Assembly: GCA_963575745.1 (NCBI GenBank)
Contig: CAUYUJ010004595.1
Span: 1 to 25,000, forward strand
Length of the DNA: 25,000 nucleotides
Direction of reading: 5' to 3'
Source of the DNA: Prorocentrum cordatum
Taxonomy: Eukaryota > Sar > Dinophyceae > Prorocentrales > Prorocentraceae
Every line of letters starts with the position of its first letter. Position 1 is the stretch's first letter. A program made the translations under genes and the position numbers. The notes under the pieces are model-generated. The model saw nothing but the letters and a program-made list of their open reading frames with translations, was not told the origin of the DNA and made no database searches. Below, in pieces: positions 9,068-17,814 of this stretch.

Positions 9068-9258
9068 ACTGGACCGTCGTGGGGTGAGTGCCGCGTCGCG
9101 CAGCGGCAAACCGAATGACACAAAACGCCCAAGCGAAAAAACAAACAAATCCGCCACGTCATCCACACCATCATCGACCATCAGCACCACATTCATCACA
9201 GTTGTCGTCATGATCCCCCCCCCACAACCTCCTTATCACCCGCAGGGTGGTCGTATAG

Positions 9259-9261
<3 letters not shown>

Positions 9262-9292
<31 letters not shown>
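9262..9292. repeat. TA dinucleotide microsatellite
   Basis: About 15 uninterrupted TA units. A second TA tract lies at 22195-22254 inside an intron. Confidence 0.95.
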
Positions 9293-9294
<2 letters not shown>

Positions 9295-9409
9295 AGGGCG
9301 TTTGTACCTATAGTGAGAAGGAGAAGGAGGCACCATAAAGAGGAAGCTAAGGAGGAGGGGAAGCGACGAGGTCGGGGAGGAGATGCATAATGCAGTTGCG
9401 CAGGAATTG

Positions 9410-9449
9410 GTGGACGAGGAGGAAGAGGAGGAGGAGGAGGAGGAGGAGG
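9410..9449. repeat. GAG trinucleotide microsatellite
   Basis: GAGGAG units, ten or more in a row, in a purine-rich stretch starting near 9310. Confidence 0.9.
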
Positions 9450-9490
9450 TCAAACGCGAACGCGAGCATGGATCAGCACGAGGATGCGAC

Positions 9491-9492
<2 letters not shown>

Positions 9493-9528
<36 letters not shown>
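9493..9528. repeat. GA dinucleotide microsatellite
   Basis: Eighteen or so GA units without interruption. Confidence 0.95.
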
Positions 9529-9530
<2 letters not shown>

Positions 9531-10340
9531 ACAGAGAGAATGTATGAAAGAGAGCAAGTGGGGAGATCGGCTGGACGGGGAGAAGGGATTGAGAGGGGGG
9601 TCGAGGGGGCGCAAGAAGCAGACGGAGAAATCATGTAAGTAAAGTCGGGCGTCCCCTTGGGGCGCCATCGCCGCGGTCTCGAGGCCACAGCGTGGCGAGA
9701 GAATGGGAAAATCGTCGTGCGTTTTGCAGCAGCGGCAGGGCATCCCACATAGCCTCTGTCGCCGCGGTCTGCCATTCTGCATGGCGCGGCCGCGCGCCGC
9801 GGGCACGCCTGCCCATGGTCGCAATCTACAGGGCCTGAAAACTCGGGCGCAGAGCCTTCGAACGTGGAGAGTGGTTATCTCCCAAGTTGAGCCTCCCCAG
9901 AGATGCAGCTCACAACCCCGCTGTTGCAAAACTCAGGAAGTCGAATGGGGCTCCCGGGATTGGCTGTGGGGATCGCGAGCGTGGACACGGCGACAGGGAA
10001 ACTGCGAGATTTTGTGACGAATGGGGCTCGCGTGCTGTGGAGGGTCTCTAAGTGCATAGTATGGCGCGAACAAGCAGTGCGCGGGCGGCAAACGTATCGG
10101 GCCGAGAATAAGGATGAGCATGGACGATAACCATAATGGATCAGGGATACGTTGCCATGGAGGAGGGAGGAGGAAGACTGGGGGAGGAGGCAGGAAGGAG
10201 CAGGCAGACAATAATTTGATGCAGTGAGAGGTGGGACAAGCGAGAATAGATATGGGAAGGAGCAAGTCGAGGGAGGAGGGTGGGAGTTGACGATTTGAGG
10301 AGATCTCGCAGCACATTAAAGATGGAATTGCTGCCAATTG
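9529..10340. other. No gene seen
   Basis: Open frames of about 100 codons exist on both strands around 9700-10000, but neither shows codon bias or a motif. 10140-10300 is purine-rich (GGAGGAGGGAGGAGG). Confidence 0.45.
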
Positions 10341-10347
10341 CGCGCGC

Positions 10348-10585
10348 GCAACCTGCCGCGAACCTGCCGCAAACCTGCCGGAAAATTCATTGAAAACGGC
10401 CGGAAACTTGCCGGAAACCCGCCGGAAATTTGCCGGACCATTTTGCGAGGATGTCTCGAGCGAAACGTGGAAACAGCCGCAAACTTGCCCCAAACCTGCC
10501 GCGAACTTGCCGCAGACCTGCCGCAAACCTGCCGCAAACCTGCCGCAAACGTGCCGCAAACCTGCCGCAGACCTGCCGCCGACCC
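10348..10585. repeat. 11-bp repeat AAACCTGCCGC in two blocks
   Basis: Block one (10348-10436) has the unit with variants ending in CCGG (AAACTTGCCGG). Block two (10478-10585) keeps CCGC endings and is nearly perfect. A 40-bp unrelated stretch separates them. Since 11 is not a multiple of 3, all three frames encode the same Pro/Ala/Cys/Arg-rich 11-residue repeat, so the open frames here are not evidence of a gene. Confidence 0.88.
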
Positions 10586-10589
10586 GCTG

Positions 10590-11135
10590 GATCCGCGCCG
10601 CTTGGTGCGCGCGTATTTTGGAAAAGTTTGGCCGTCAATCCTCAATTCTTCGCTGCCGAACCTTCCCGCGACAGATCACATCCCACGCGCCCTGGCGCAG
10701 CGCGAAATTTGTAGCTGGACAGCTGCGCAGTCGCACTTCGCGCGCGAGCCAAATAATCCAGAATCTGAGCGAGTCTTCCATTACAAGATTAAGCCATGAA
10801 TCACCGCGAACGATCGAGTTGGAATGAATGGTTCGACAGCCGATGTCGTCACAGACTGCGTGGACTTCATCCTGGGCAGCGAGTCTACATATGAAAGCCT
10901 GCGATGTTAAATCTCGCAATCGCCCCCAAGACTGAAACTGAAAATGCCGCCTTTGCCCCCCGCGAAACGCGGCCGCAATGCATGCTTCATGCCAGCAACT
11001 TCTATTTCCCTATCTAGGCTCTGCCTAGAAGGGTTCTTACTTTATTAGCTTAAAGGGGCCGGGCAGTGGGGCTCGCCCCGGGCGGTTCCCCCGGCATCCG
11101 CCCCGCGGTTCCCCCAGTGACGTTCCCTTCGCTTC
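10590..11135. other. No confident gene; short hairpin at 11014
   Basis: A 94-codon minus-strand frame at 10919-10635 has a mixed composition but no bias or motif. CTAGGC at 11014-11019 pairs with GCCTAG at 11023-11028 around a 3-nt loop. A G/C-rich patch with repeated CGGTTCCCCC lies at 11086-11118. Confidence 0.35.
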
Positions 11136-11139
11136 GCGT

Positions 11140-11580
11140 TTCTTATCTCATCTTAGCTTAGCTTATTTCATCTTAGCTTAGCTTAGCTTCATCTTAGCCC
11201 AGTTCTATCCTAGCTTGGCTCACCTTCATCTTAGCTTCGCCGAGCTTTAGCATAGCAGAGCACAGCATAGCATAGCAGAGCGTAGCACAGCGCAGCATAG
11301 CATATCATAGCAAATCCCAGCATAGCGCAGCATAGCATAGCATAGCATCGCGCAGCACATCACAGCATAGCACAGCGCAGCGTAGCATACCATAGCATAG
11401 CAGAGCATATCATAGCATAGCACAGCATAGCGCAGCTTAGCATAACATAGCATAGCTTAGCATAGCACAGTGCAGCATGACATTGCATAGCTTAGCATAT
11501 CATAGCATAGCATAGCATATCATATCATATCATAGCGCAGCATAGCATAGCATTGTATAACATAGCATAGCAACTAATGC
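11140..11580. repeat. Pentanucleotide TAGCN array
   Basis: About 85 consecutive five-base steps, first TAGCT/TTAGC (11150-11240), then mostly CATAG, CAGAG and CGCAG. The five-base step stays constant while the fifth base and some inner bases change. The minus-strand frame gives a Cys/Tyr/Leu/Ala repeat with no coding meaning. Confidence 0.9.
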
Positions 11581-11698
11581 TGCTGTCCTAGGGGGCTCCA
11601 AGTTCTAGGTAGGGTCGCACTGGGGTAATTGGTATTCTGGCGTTGCCCTCCACCACCTATCCTTCCTCTGCATCACTCCCCATGCTCTTTAGTTGTTT

Positions 11699-11718
11699 CT
11701 TTCTCTCTCTCTCTGTCT

Positions 11719-11752
<34 letters not shown>

Positions 11753-11780
11753 TTGTTTTGTTATCCCTCTCTCTTTTTTT

Positions 11781-11817
<37 letters not shown>

Positions 11818-11822
11818 ATTTC
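11699..11822. repeat. CT dinucleotide microsatellite
   Basis: CTCTCTCT tracts broken by TTT and TTTT runs. Flanking sequence to 11990 is pyrimidine-rich with no gene. Confidence 0.92.
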
Positions 11823-11997
11823 TCCTTTTTATCTGTCGTTCTCCCTCGCTTACCTTATCCTCCACTTCCCTTGCCCCCTTCGCTCTCCGTTTATTCCCAA
11901 CCCTCTTTGGTTGGGTATTCGTTTTGAATAGAGCAGTGTGGTCTCCACTCCCTTCTTCCCGTCCCGCCTCCCTCTTGCCTCCTCCTGTCTTGCCTGC

Positions 11998-13336
11998 GGG
12001 GGGCTGCGATCTGTGAAACTGTCGCCGCTTTCGAGGCCTGCTGGGGGGCTCAGCACAGTGACGCCACACGCAGATTCAAATTAGACCTCGCCATCCCTGG
12101 GGGGGGCTGCGATCTGCGAAACTGTCGCCACTTTCGAGGCCTGCTGGGGGGCCCAGCACAGTGGCGCCACGGGCAGATTCAAATTAGACCTCGCCGTCCC
12201 TGGGGGGCTGCGACCTGTGAAACTGTCGCCACTTTGGAGGCCTGCTGGGGGGGCCAGCACAATGACGCCACATGCAGATTCAAATTAGACCTCGCCATTC
12301 CTGGGGGGCTGCGATCTGTGAAACTGTCGCCGATTTCGAGGCCTGCTGGGGGGCCCAGCACAGTGACGCCACACGCAGATTCAAATTAGACCTCGCCATC
12401 CCTGGGGGGCTGCGATCTGTGAAACTGTCGCCACTTTCGAGGCCTGCTGGGGGGCCCAGCACAGTGACGCCACGGGCAGATTCAAATTAGACCTCGCCAT
12501 CCCTGGGGGGCTGCGATCTGTGAAACTGTCGCCACTTTCGAGGCCTGCTGGGGGGGGCCAGCACAGTGACGCCACGCGGATTCAAATTAGACCTCGCCAT
12601 CCCTGGGGGGCTGCGATCTGTGAAACTGTCGCCACTTTCGAGGCCTGCTGGGGGGCCCAGCACAGTGACGCCACGGGCGGATTCAAATTAGACCTCGCCA
12701 TCCCTGGGGGGCTGCGATCTGTGAAACTGTCGCCACTTTCGAGGCCTGCTGGGTGGCCCAGCACAGTGACGCCACGGGCAGATTCAAATTAGACCTCGCC
12801 GTCCCTGGGGGGCTGCGATCTGCGAAACTGTCGCCACTTTCGAGGCCTGCTGGGGGGCCCAGCACAGTGACGCCACGGGCGGATTCCAATTAGGCCTCGC
12901 CATCCCAGGGGGGGGGCTGCGATCTGTGAAACTATCGCCACTTTGGATGCCTGCTGGGGGCCCCAGCACAATGACGCCACGCGCGGACCCAAATTAGACC
13001 TCGCCATCCCTGGGGGGCTGCGATCTGTGAAACTGTCGCCACTTTCGAGGCCTGCTGGAGGGGCCAGCACGGTGACGCCACGGGCGGATTCAAATTAGAC
13101 CTCGCCATCCCTGGGGTGCTGCGATCTGTGAAACTGTCGTCACTCTCCAGGCCTGCTGCGGGGCCCAGCACAGTGACGCCACGGGCGGATTCAAATTAGA
13201 CCTCGCCATCCCTGGGGGGCTGCGATCTGTGAAACTGTCGCCACTTTCGAGGCCTGCTGGGGGGCCCAGCACAGTGACGCCACGCGCGGGCCCAAATTAG
13301 ACCTCGCCATCCCTGAGGGGCTGCTGAGAAACTGTC
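11998..13336. repeat. 101-bp satellite, about 13 copies
   Basis: The word ATTAGACCTCGCC recurs at 12080, 12183, 12284, 12385, 12486, 12586, 12687, 12788, 12889 (variant), 12993, 13094, 13195 and 13296, giving a unit of 101 bp with indels of 1 to 3. Each unit contains TGCTGGG followed by CCCAGCA, a 7-bp hairpin with a very short loop, and the word CTGTGAAACTGTCGCC. The last, partial unit runs to 13336, the base next to the stop codon of the minus-strand gene that ends at 13337. Minus-strand frames of about 60 codons per unit are by-products. Confidence 0.95.
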
Positions 13337-14246
13337 CTAGCTCTTCTTCTGCCGCTTCGACCCCGAGCCCCTGCTCTTGTCTTTGTCGTTGTCCTTTTCC
13401 TCTCTGCGCGCCTTTTTTGCTGGCTTCTCGCCTTGCGCTTCGTCCTCTTTGCCTTTTTTGCTGCCCGCTGCTGAGCGGCTGCTTCCTCAGCTGTTCGCTG
13501 CTGAGCCGTTGCTTCCTCGGCTTTTGCTGCCCGCGCCGCCGCTTCCTCAGCTGCTCGCTGCTGAGCTGCTCGCTCCTCCGCGGCCTTCGCTGCTGCCGCT
13601 GCCCTCGCGGCCTTCGCTGCTGCTTCGGCGTGCTCGGCTCGCTCGGCGGCCTCCGCTGCTTCCTTGGCTGCCTTCTCCGCTTCCTCTCTCAGCGCGGCTT
13701 CAACCCTCAATCTCTGTTCTGCCTCCGCCCTCAGCGCATCATTCCTTAGCTTTTGTCGTAGCCGCCTCTGGCGGGCGACCACATGCTGCGCTCTCATCTC
13801 TAAGTCTCTTGCCACGCGTTCCTCGCGCGCTTGCAATCGCTCCGCAGCCGCTTCCGCGTTCTCCAGTTGCCGACGGAGCAGCGTACGATGAGCCTCCAGC
13901 TCTCGAATCAGCCTGCGATGCTCGTCGTCCCATCGCTCCTCCGCGTTTTGTTCCCTCGGCTCCTCCCCCCCTCTTCGGGGCCCGTTTCCTCGCCGTGCTC
14001 TCCTTCAGAGGATTCGATTTGTTCGGCCTCATCCTCATCTTCTCCTGCGTGCGGTTCTGCTGCGGGCGGTTCTGCTGCTGCTGCTGTTGCCGCTGTCGTT
14101 GCTGCGGCTGCTGCTGCTGTTCCCCCTGCCGCTGCGTCGGCTGCTGCTGCAGCATTGCTTCGGGTGGAGGAAACGGCGGTTGCTGTGGCTGTGGCGGATG
14201 CTGCGTTCCTCCTGCGGCGTCGCCCATCTCCTCGGGGCGCAAACTA
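13337..14246 (-). CDS. Last exon of multi-exon gene: Ala/Glu coiled coil and basic tail
   Basis: Reading down the minus strand, an Ala/Thr-rich start (after a stop near 14247) leads into AEPPAAEPHAGEDEDEAEQI, an acidic stretch, then WDDEHRRLIRELEAHRTLL and a long Ala/Glu/Arg helix with a heptad-like pattern (LQAREERVARDLEMRAQ, EEAEKAAKEAAEAAERAEHA) that should form a coiled coil. Near 13450 a run of six A on the coding strand breaks the frame. With one more A the protein would continue KKGKEDEAQGEKPAKKARRE and end KDKSRGSGSKRQKKS with TAG at 13339-13337. That ending is far more natural than the alternative, which runs into the satellite. The tail is Lys/Arg-rich and could be a nuclear signal. 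It follows the exon near 14340-14459. No known domain was recognised. Confidence 0.5.
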
Positions 14247-14339
14247 TAACAGCCCCCCTCACGAGAAGGGCGTCTCTTTGCGTTAACCCTCCGCCACCCC
14301 ACCCCCTCACGAGGGGGGTTTGTCCTCGCGTTTCACCCC

Positions 14340-14459
14340 TCGCACAGGGGATCGGATGGATCGACCCTTTTTTGTCCGCGCGGAGGGAAGGGGGGGAACG
14401 GTCCGTCAGCACGTCGAGCAGCGCGTTCCCCTTGCGATCGCATCTGCGCTGCCAGTGCT
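14340..14459 (-). CDS. Internal exon of the same gene
   Basis: The minus strand reads LKHWQRRCDRKGNALLDVL with G/C-ending codons, then TDRSPPSLRADKKG. The acceptor is probably CACCCTGAAG just above 14459. The downstream donor is not clear: the frame stays open into the hairpin-rich sequence at 14350-14250, which I take as intron. Boundaries are approximate. Confidence 0.4.
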
Positions 14460-14596
14460 TCAGGGTGCAGAAATAGCATAGGCGAAATACAACATCAGAA
14501 CGTCAAACTTCGAAAAACAATCCCCCATGCTGAGGGGTCTTGTAGATCCCCGCCCCCTCATTGGGATGCGTTTCGCCCGTGAGTCGCCGTGCTCTC

Positions 14597-14894
14597 TCCA
14601 CTTCGCTTTTGCCGCCGCGCCACCTCCTTCCGTTGCGGTCTTCATCCCCCTTCCCGTGGAACCAGCGGGTGGCATGGTGCTCTTGGCATGGGCGAGAGAT
14701 GCACACTTGGAAGTATGATCTCTGCCCGCATTGCCAGCACTGGCGGCAATTCGCTCTCCTCAGCCACAGCCGGTGGGCGCTCCGCGTGTACTTGCGCCAC
14801 CGTGCCTTCGCGTCCGCTTCGAACTCCTCCTCCTCGTCAGAGTCGGCGTCGCCAGAGTGGCCCTCCTCCTGCGAGGGGCGCATCAAATCGTCAT
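14597..14894 (-). CDS. Internal exon with Cys/His metal-binding motif
   Basis: The exon starts after TTCTGCAG at 14894 and reads DDDLMRPSQEEGHSGDADSD, an acidic run, KARWRKYTRSAHRLWLRRA, then CRQCWQCGQRSYFQVC, ISRPCQEHH (14748-14674) and KSEVERARRL. The set C-x2-C-x2-C...C-x4-C-x2-HH suggests a small zinc-binding fold of no family I can name. The upstream boundary is supported by phase: the previous exon ends in one extra G, which with AT makes a GAT codon. The 3' end is uncertain, since the frame stays open to 14503, where it would stop; the next hairpin pair lies inside that extension. Function unknown. Confidence 0.5.
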
Positions 14895-14968
14895 CTGCAG
14901 AACAAGTAAAATCTATCCGCCCCCTTTGACAGGGGTTTTTGCTTGCGAATCCCCTCGTGGAGGGGTAC
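14895..14968 (-). other. 74-nt GT-AG intron made of two hairpins
   Basis: The donor is CAAG|GTACCC and the acceptor TTGTTCTGCAG|AT. Removing it joins LQIVQ to DDDLM in frame, whereas reading through gives PPRGDSQAKTPVKGGG and a stop. Inside it, CCCCTCCACGAGGGG and CCCCTGTCAAAGGGG (minus strand) fold as two GC stems separated by 15 bases. A short A/T- and T-rich stretch precedes the acceptor. Confidence 0.65.
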
Positions 14969-15120
14969 CTTGCACAATTTGCAGCCCCCCCTCCCCCTCG
15001 CTCGCGCCCTCGCGCGGCCGCTTGCCGCCGCCGCCGCCGTCGCCGCCCGGGGGCAGCCCGCCGCCGCAGGCGCCGTCGCCATCATGGCGGATGCCTGGGA
15101 GCCAAGAACAATTACATTTC
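14969..15120 (-). CDS. Internal exon, Gly/Arg-rich
   Basis: The frame that fits the downstream splice reads GACGGGLPPGGDGGGGGKRP, REGASEGEGGLQIVQ and ends at the GT donor. Upstream it meets poly-G tracts (15133-15160 in plus coordinates), so the 5' boundary is unknown. Some of 15160-15310 could belong to it, but low complexity prevents a decision. Confidence 0.4.
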
Positions 15121-15436
15121 CGAATTGGAACTCCCCCTCCCCCCCCCCCCCCCCCCCACCACCCCATCCGCCCCCCACTGCCCGCGCTGCAGCCGCGCTG
15201 CCTGGGGCGCTGAGAAGCGCAGGATGAGCGCCCGCATGGCTGCGAGCTCGCGTCGGCTCGGGGTGCGCCCCCCCCCCCCCCCCCCCAGTCGTCGCTGGTC
15301 GTCAGCTCTATCAAACGGTTGCGGATAACGAAAAGAATATCAAACGGAAGAGGGGTGAACTCGAGGGGGGGGGGGCGCCATGCCGAGCGCATTGCCTTAT
15401 ATTCTGTTGCGCCGCTTGTTTCACTTGCACACCGCG

Positions 15437-15480
15437 CCCCCCCCCCCCCCCACCCCCCCCCCCCCCCCCCCCCCCCCCCC
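15437..15480. repeat. Poly-C tract
   Basis: A run of over 40 bases of C with one or two A. Other C runs of 9 or more occur at 15134-15158 and 15269-15287. Length is uncertain in any assembly. Confidence 0.9.
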
Positions 15481-15862
15481 AGCGCGCACACACACGCACG
15501 CACACGCACACACACACACGCACACACGCACACACGCACACACACAAACACACACAAACACAAACACACACACACAAACACACAAACAAACACACACAAA
15601 CACACAGGCACACACGCACACACGCACACACGCACACACGCGCACGCACACGCACATGCACGCGCACGCGCACGCGCACGCGCGCACGCACGCGCACACG
15701 CACACGCACACGCACACGCACACGCACACGCACACACACACACACCAACACACCAACACACACACACACACACCAACACACCAACACACCAACACACACA
15801 CACCAACACACCAACACACACACCAACACACCAACACACCACACACACACACACACACCACA
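15481..15862. repeat. CA/CG alternating tract, about 380 bp
   Basis: Blocks of CACACG, CAAACACA, CACGCG, CACACG again, and ACACCAAC follow each other. It lies in what I take as the long intron between the exons ending at 16032 and starting near 15120. All frames on both strands are open but encode only Thr/His or Cys/Val repeats. Confidence 0.95.
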
Positions 15863-16031
15863 GGGGGGGGGGCCTTCGCGGAGGGGGGCGCCGCTGAGGC
15901 TCTGCTGAAACACCCTCGGAGGGGTTCCCTTCTCGCAATAGCGCTGCAATCAGTCGCGCCGTCGCGCCTTCAGAGGGGGGCCCCTCACGAAGGGGCGCGC
16001 GCCCCTGCGACGAGGGGGCGCCGCCACTCAC

Positions 16032-16784
16032 TTCCCTTGCCAGAAAACCGAAGAAGACGACCAAGACGACCGTGATGTTGATGGACGTGGCGATGATGGA
16101 TGTGATGCGGATGATGCGTGTGCTGATGATGGGTGTGATGGTGATTTTTGTTTTAGCCGTCTACGCGAAATGCCAGTAAGCGGTCGGCCTCCGCTTTCGC
16201 CCTCAGTCACGATACCGACGAGCAAAGCCGCCTTCAGCTCTTCCCCAATCTGCCTGGGCGCATCCTCATCTAAGGTGTCTTTGTACTTCTCCCCGCCGAA
16301 GCTCGCGAATTGGTTATTCTGGCCGTGATTCCGCCTCAACCCGATGGCGCGGCCCTTTTTGCAACGCGTCGCGCCGCGCCCTCGGGGGCAGCCGACAGCG
16401 GGGGGGGCAGCGTCGACGGCGTCTGCTTCCACGGGGCCGTCGGGCTCCAGCTGCTCCCCCCCCCCCCCCTCCTTGTCCGCATCCTTCTCCATCCGCGGTT
16501 TCGGTTTTGCGGCTGCTGTTTTTTTTGCCCCTGCGGGCTTCTGGAGCGCCGCTGCTGCCGGCTTGACCTTCTTTGCCACCGTCGCCTCCGCCTTCGACGC
16601 CACCGCCTCCGCTGCGAGCAACGCGTTGGGCTGCTCCGTCTTCTCCGCCCTGCCGTCGGGAAACGCCGCGTTCAAGAAACCGCCGTCTCCTTTTGCCGGC
16701 CCCCCCCCGTTCCCCCCCGCCCGCGAACTTCAGCGCCCAGCGCGTCGGATCGGAGTTGAAGTCGAAAAACTTAGACAGGGGATC
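16032..16784 (-). CDS. Internal exon: Lys/Ala-rich, unknown function
   Basis: The exon opens after CGCCACAG at 16784 with DPLSKFFDFNSDPTRWALKF, crosses poly-G runs near 16700-16715 where the frame changes, and continues GFLNAAFPDGRAEKTEQPNA, a Lys/Ala-rich segment (AKKVKPAAAALQKPAGAKKT, AAAKPKPRMEKDADKEGG), then NNQFASFGGEKYKDTLDEDA and GEELKAALLVGIVTEGE. The last part is a GATG-rich microsatellite (16071-16148) coding for Ser or His runs. The donor GGGAA|GTGAGT at 16031-16026 is a strong 5' splice site. The Lys/Ala region resembles linker-histone-like tails in composition only. The frame break at a G homopolymer may be a consensus error. Confidence 0.45.
16071..16148. repeat. GATG-rich microsatellite
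   Basis: Imperfect GATGNT/GATG units at the 3' end of the exon above, similar in sequence to 251-312. Confidence 0.7.
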
Positions 16785-16944
16785 CTGTGGCGGGCCGCGC
16801 ACTTCTTTGCCCCTTCCAGAAGGGGTTTACCCAAACTCCCAGGGCAATGGAAGGCGCGGCAATCTATTGCCCCACCGGAAGGGGGTCAAACGCAGGTGTG
16901 TTGTCACGTGCAAAAAACAAAACAAAATTATCACAACGCCCCCC

Positions 16945-17687
16945 CCCCCCCCTCCTTCCACTCCCCCCTCCTCCTTCCAGCCTGCCCGCCCCCCTCCGAT
17001 CGGTCCTCCTTCGGGGCCGCCGCGGCGGGCGACTCCGCGAACTCGCCCTCCGACGTGTCGACGTCCTGCGACGACAACGCCACCGCGGGGCCGATGGCAA
17101 CCTTTTGTTTCTTCGGCATCGGGGGGGGGGCCTGATGCCGAGCGCGTTCTTGATGGCGTCGCGCCCGCAGTCACCGCTCGAAGGCGCGGGGGCGCTGGGC
17201 GCCGCGGCGGCCGCGGGGGCGCTGGGCGACGCGGCGGCAGGCGAGACCTCCAGGTCGGAGCTGCTGTCGGCGCGCTTGCCTTTGGATCCCATTGTGCTTG
17301 GGCCCCCCCTTCCGCGCTTCAAACCCATGGCGCCACCCGGCAACTTCGCGTGCGGATTCGCCTTCGCCCCTGTCTTCGCAGGGTAGAATTTGCTGCGCAC
17401 GCGGCTGAATGAATTCGACACCTCGTGGCAGAAACGCCTGCGCCCGTCCCGGTGCATGTTCGGCTTCTGCTGCGTCACAACGTTGTGGAGGCTCTTCCAT
17501 TTGATGCGCTCGGTGTGCTCTGCAAGCGGAAGGGGGAAAGGCATGTTGTTCTTCGTGAACTCATCCGTGCCCCCCTGCAGGTGGCAACGCTCGATCAAGC
17601 CGATGCGCTGTTTCACCGGCGCCTGCAACTGACCGACGCTGACCGCGGACGTCCGCCTGGCACCGCCCTTGGTCACGTTTGCCACGC
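16945..17687 (-). CDS. Upstream exon, basic then acidic low-complexity protein
   Basis: An acceptor TTTCGCGCAG at 17688 opens a frame reading GVANVTKGGARRTSAVSVGQ, LQAPVKQRIGLIERCHLQGG, FTKNNMPFPLPLAEHTERIK and WKSLHNVVTQQKPNMHRDGR, then FCHEVSNSFSRVRSKFYPAK, a basic stretch, SSDLEVSPAAASPSAPAAAA and CGRDAIKNALGIRPPP. A C9 run (coding strand) at 17121-17132 breaks the frame; the continuation is MPKKQKVAIGPAVALSSQDV and an acidic, Ala-rich piece. The intron below (to 16785) holds two of the hairpins. A further upstream exon is possible but not visible; 17790-18260 has repeats only. No domain recognised. Confidence 0.5.
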
Positions 17688-17814
17688 CTGCGCGAAACGC
17701 GCGAACAAAGAAAGCGCGTTGCCCTCGAGCCTTCGCTGCTACGGACCCCGCATGCGCGGGTGATATTCGACGCCCCTCGCTCAGGGGATCCAAGAACGAG
17801 GCGCTTGAAGAAAA

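Larger units (their letters stand above)
14253..17787. repeat. Dispersed CCCCT-loop-AGGGG hairpin family
   Basis: About ten hairpins of 15-16 nt: 14302-14316, 14336-14350, 14522-14537, 14921-14935, 14951-14965, 15913-15924, 15981-15995, 16002-16017, 16810-16825, 16870-16885 and 17773-17787, plus a weaker one at 14256-14270. The outer stem CCCCT/AGGGG is nearly constant; the inner pair is C-G in some copies and T-A in others; the loop varies. They often come in pairs 12 to 60 bases apart. On the minus strand some are preceded by a related word (AAACGC or TTCGCAAG). All fall between coding segments of the gene at 13337-17687. I saw none elsewhere in the window. Confidence 0.7.

Noticed and set aside
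9703-10017. Small plus-strand gene
   Set aside because: No codon bias, no motif and a competing minus-strand frame.
11998-13336. CRISPR-like array
   Set aside because: The 101-bp units follow each other without unique spacers, so this is a satellite. The context is eukaryotic.
13377-14249. Plus-strand 290-codon Cys/Leu/Pro-rich protein
   Set aside because: It mirrors the coiled-coil exon. The minus-strand reading has a heptad pattern and a natural stop.
15319-16075. Long Thr/His and Cys/Val proteins on both strands
   Set aside because: They are translations of the CA/CG dinucleotide tract.
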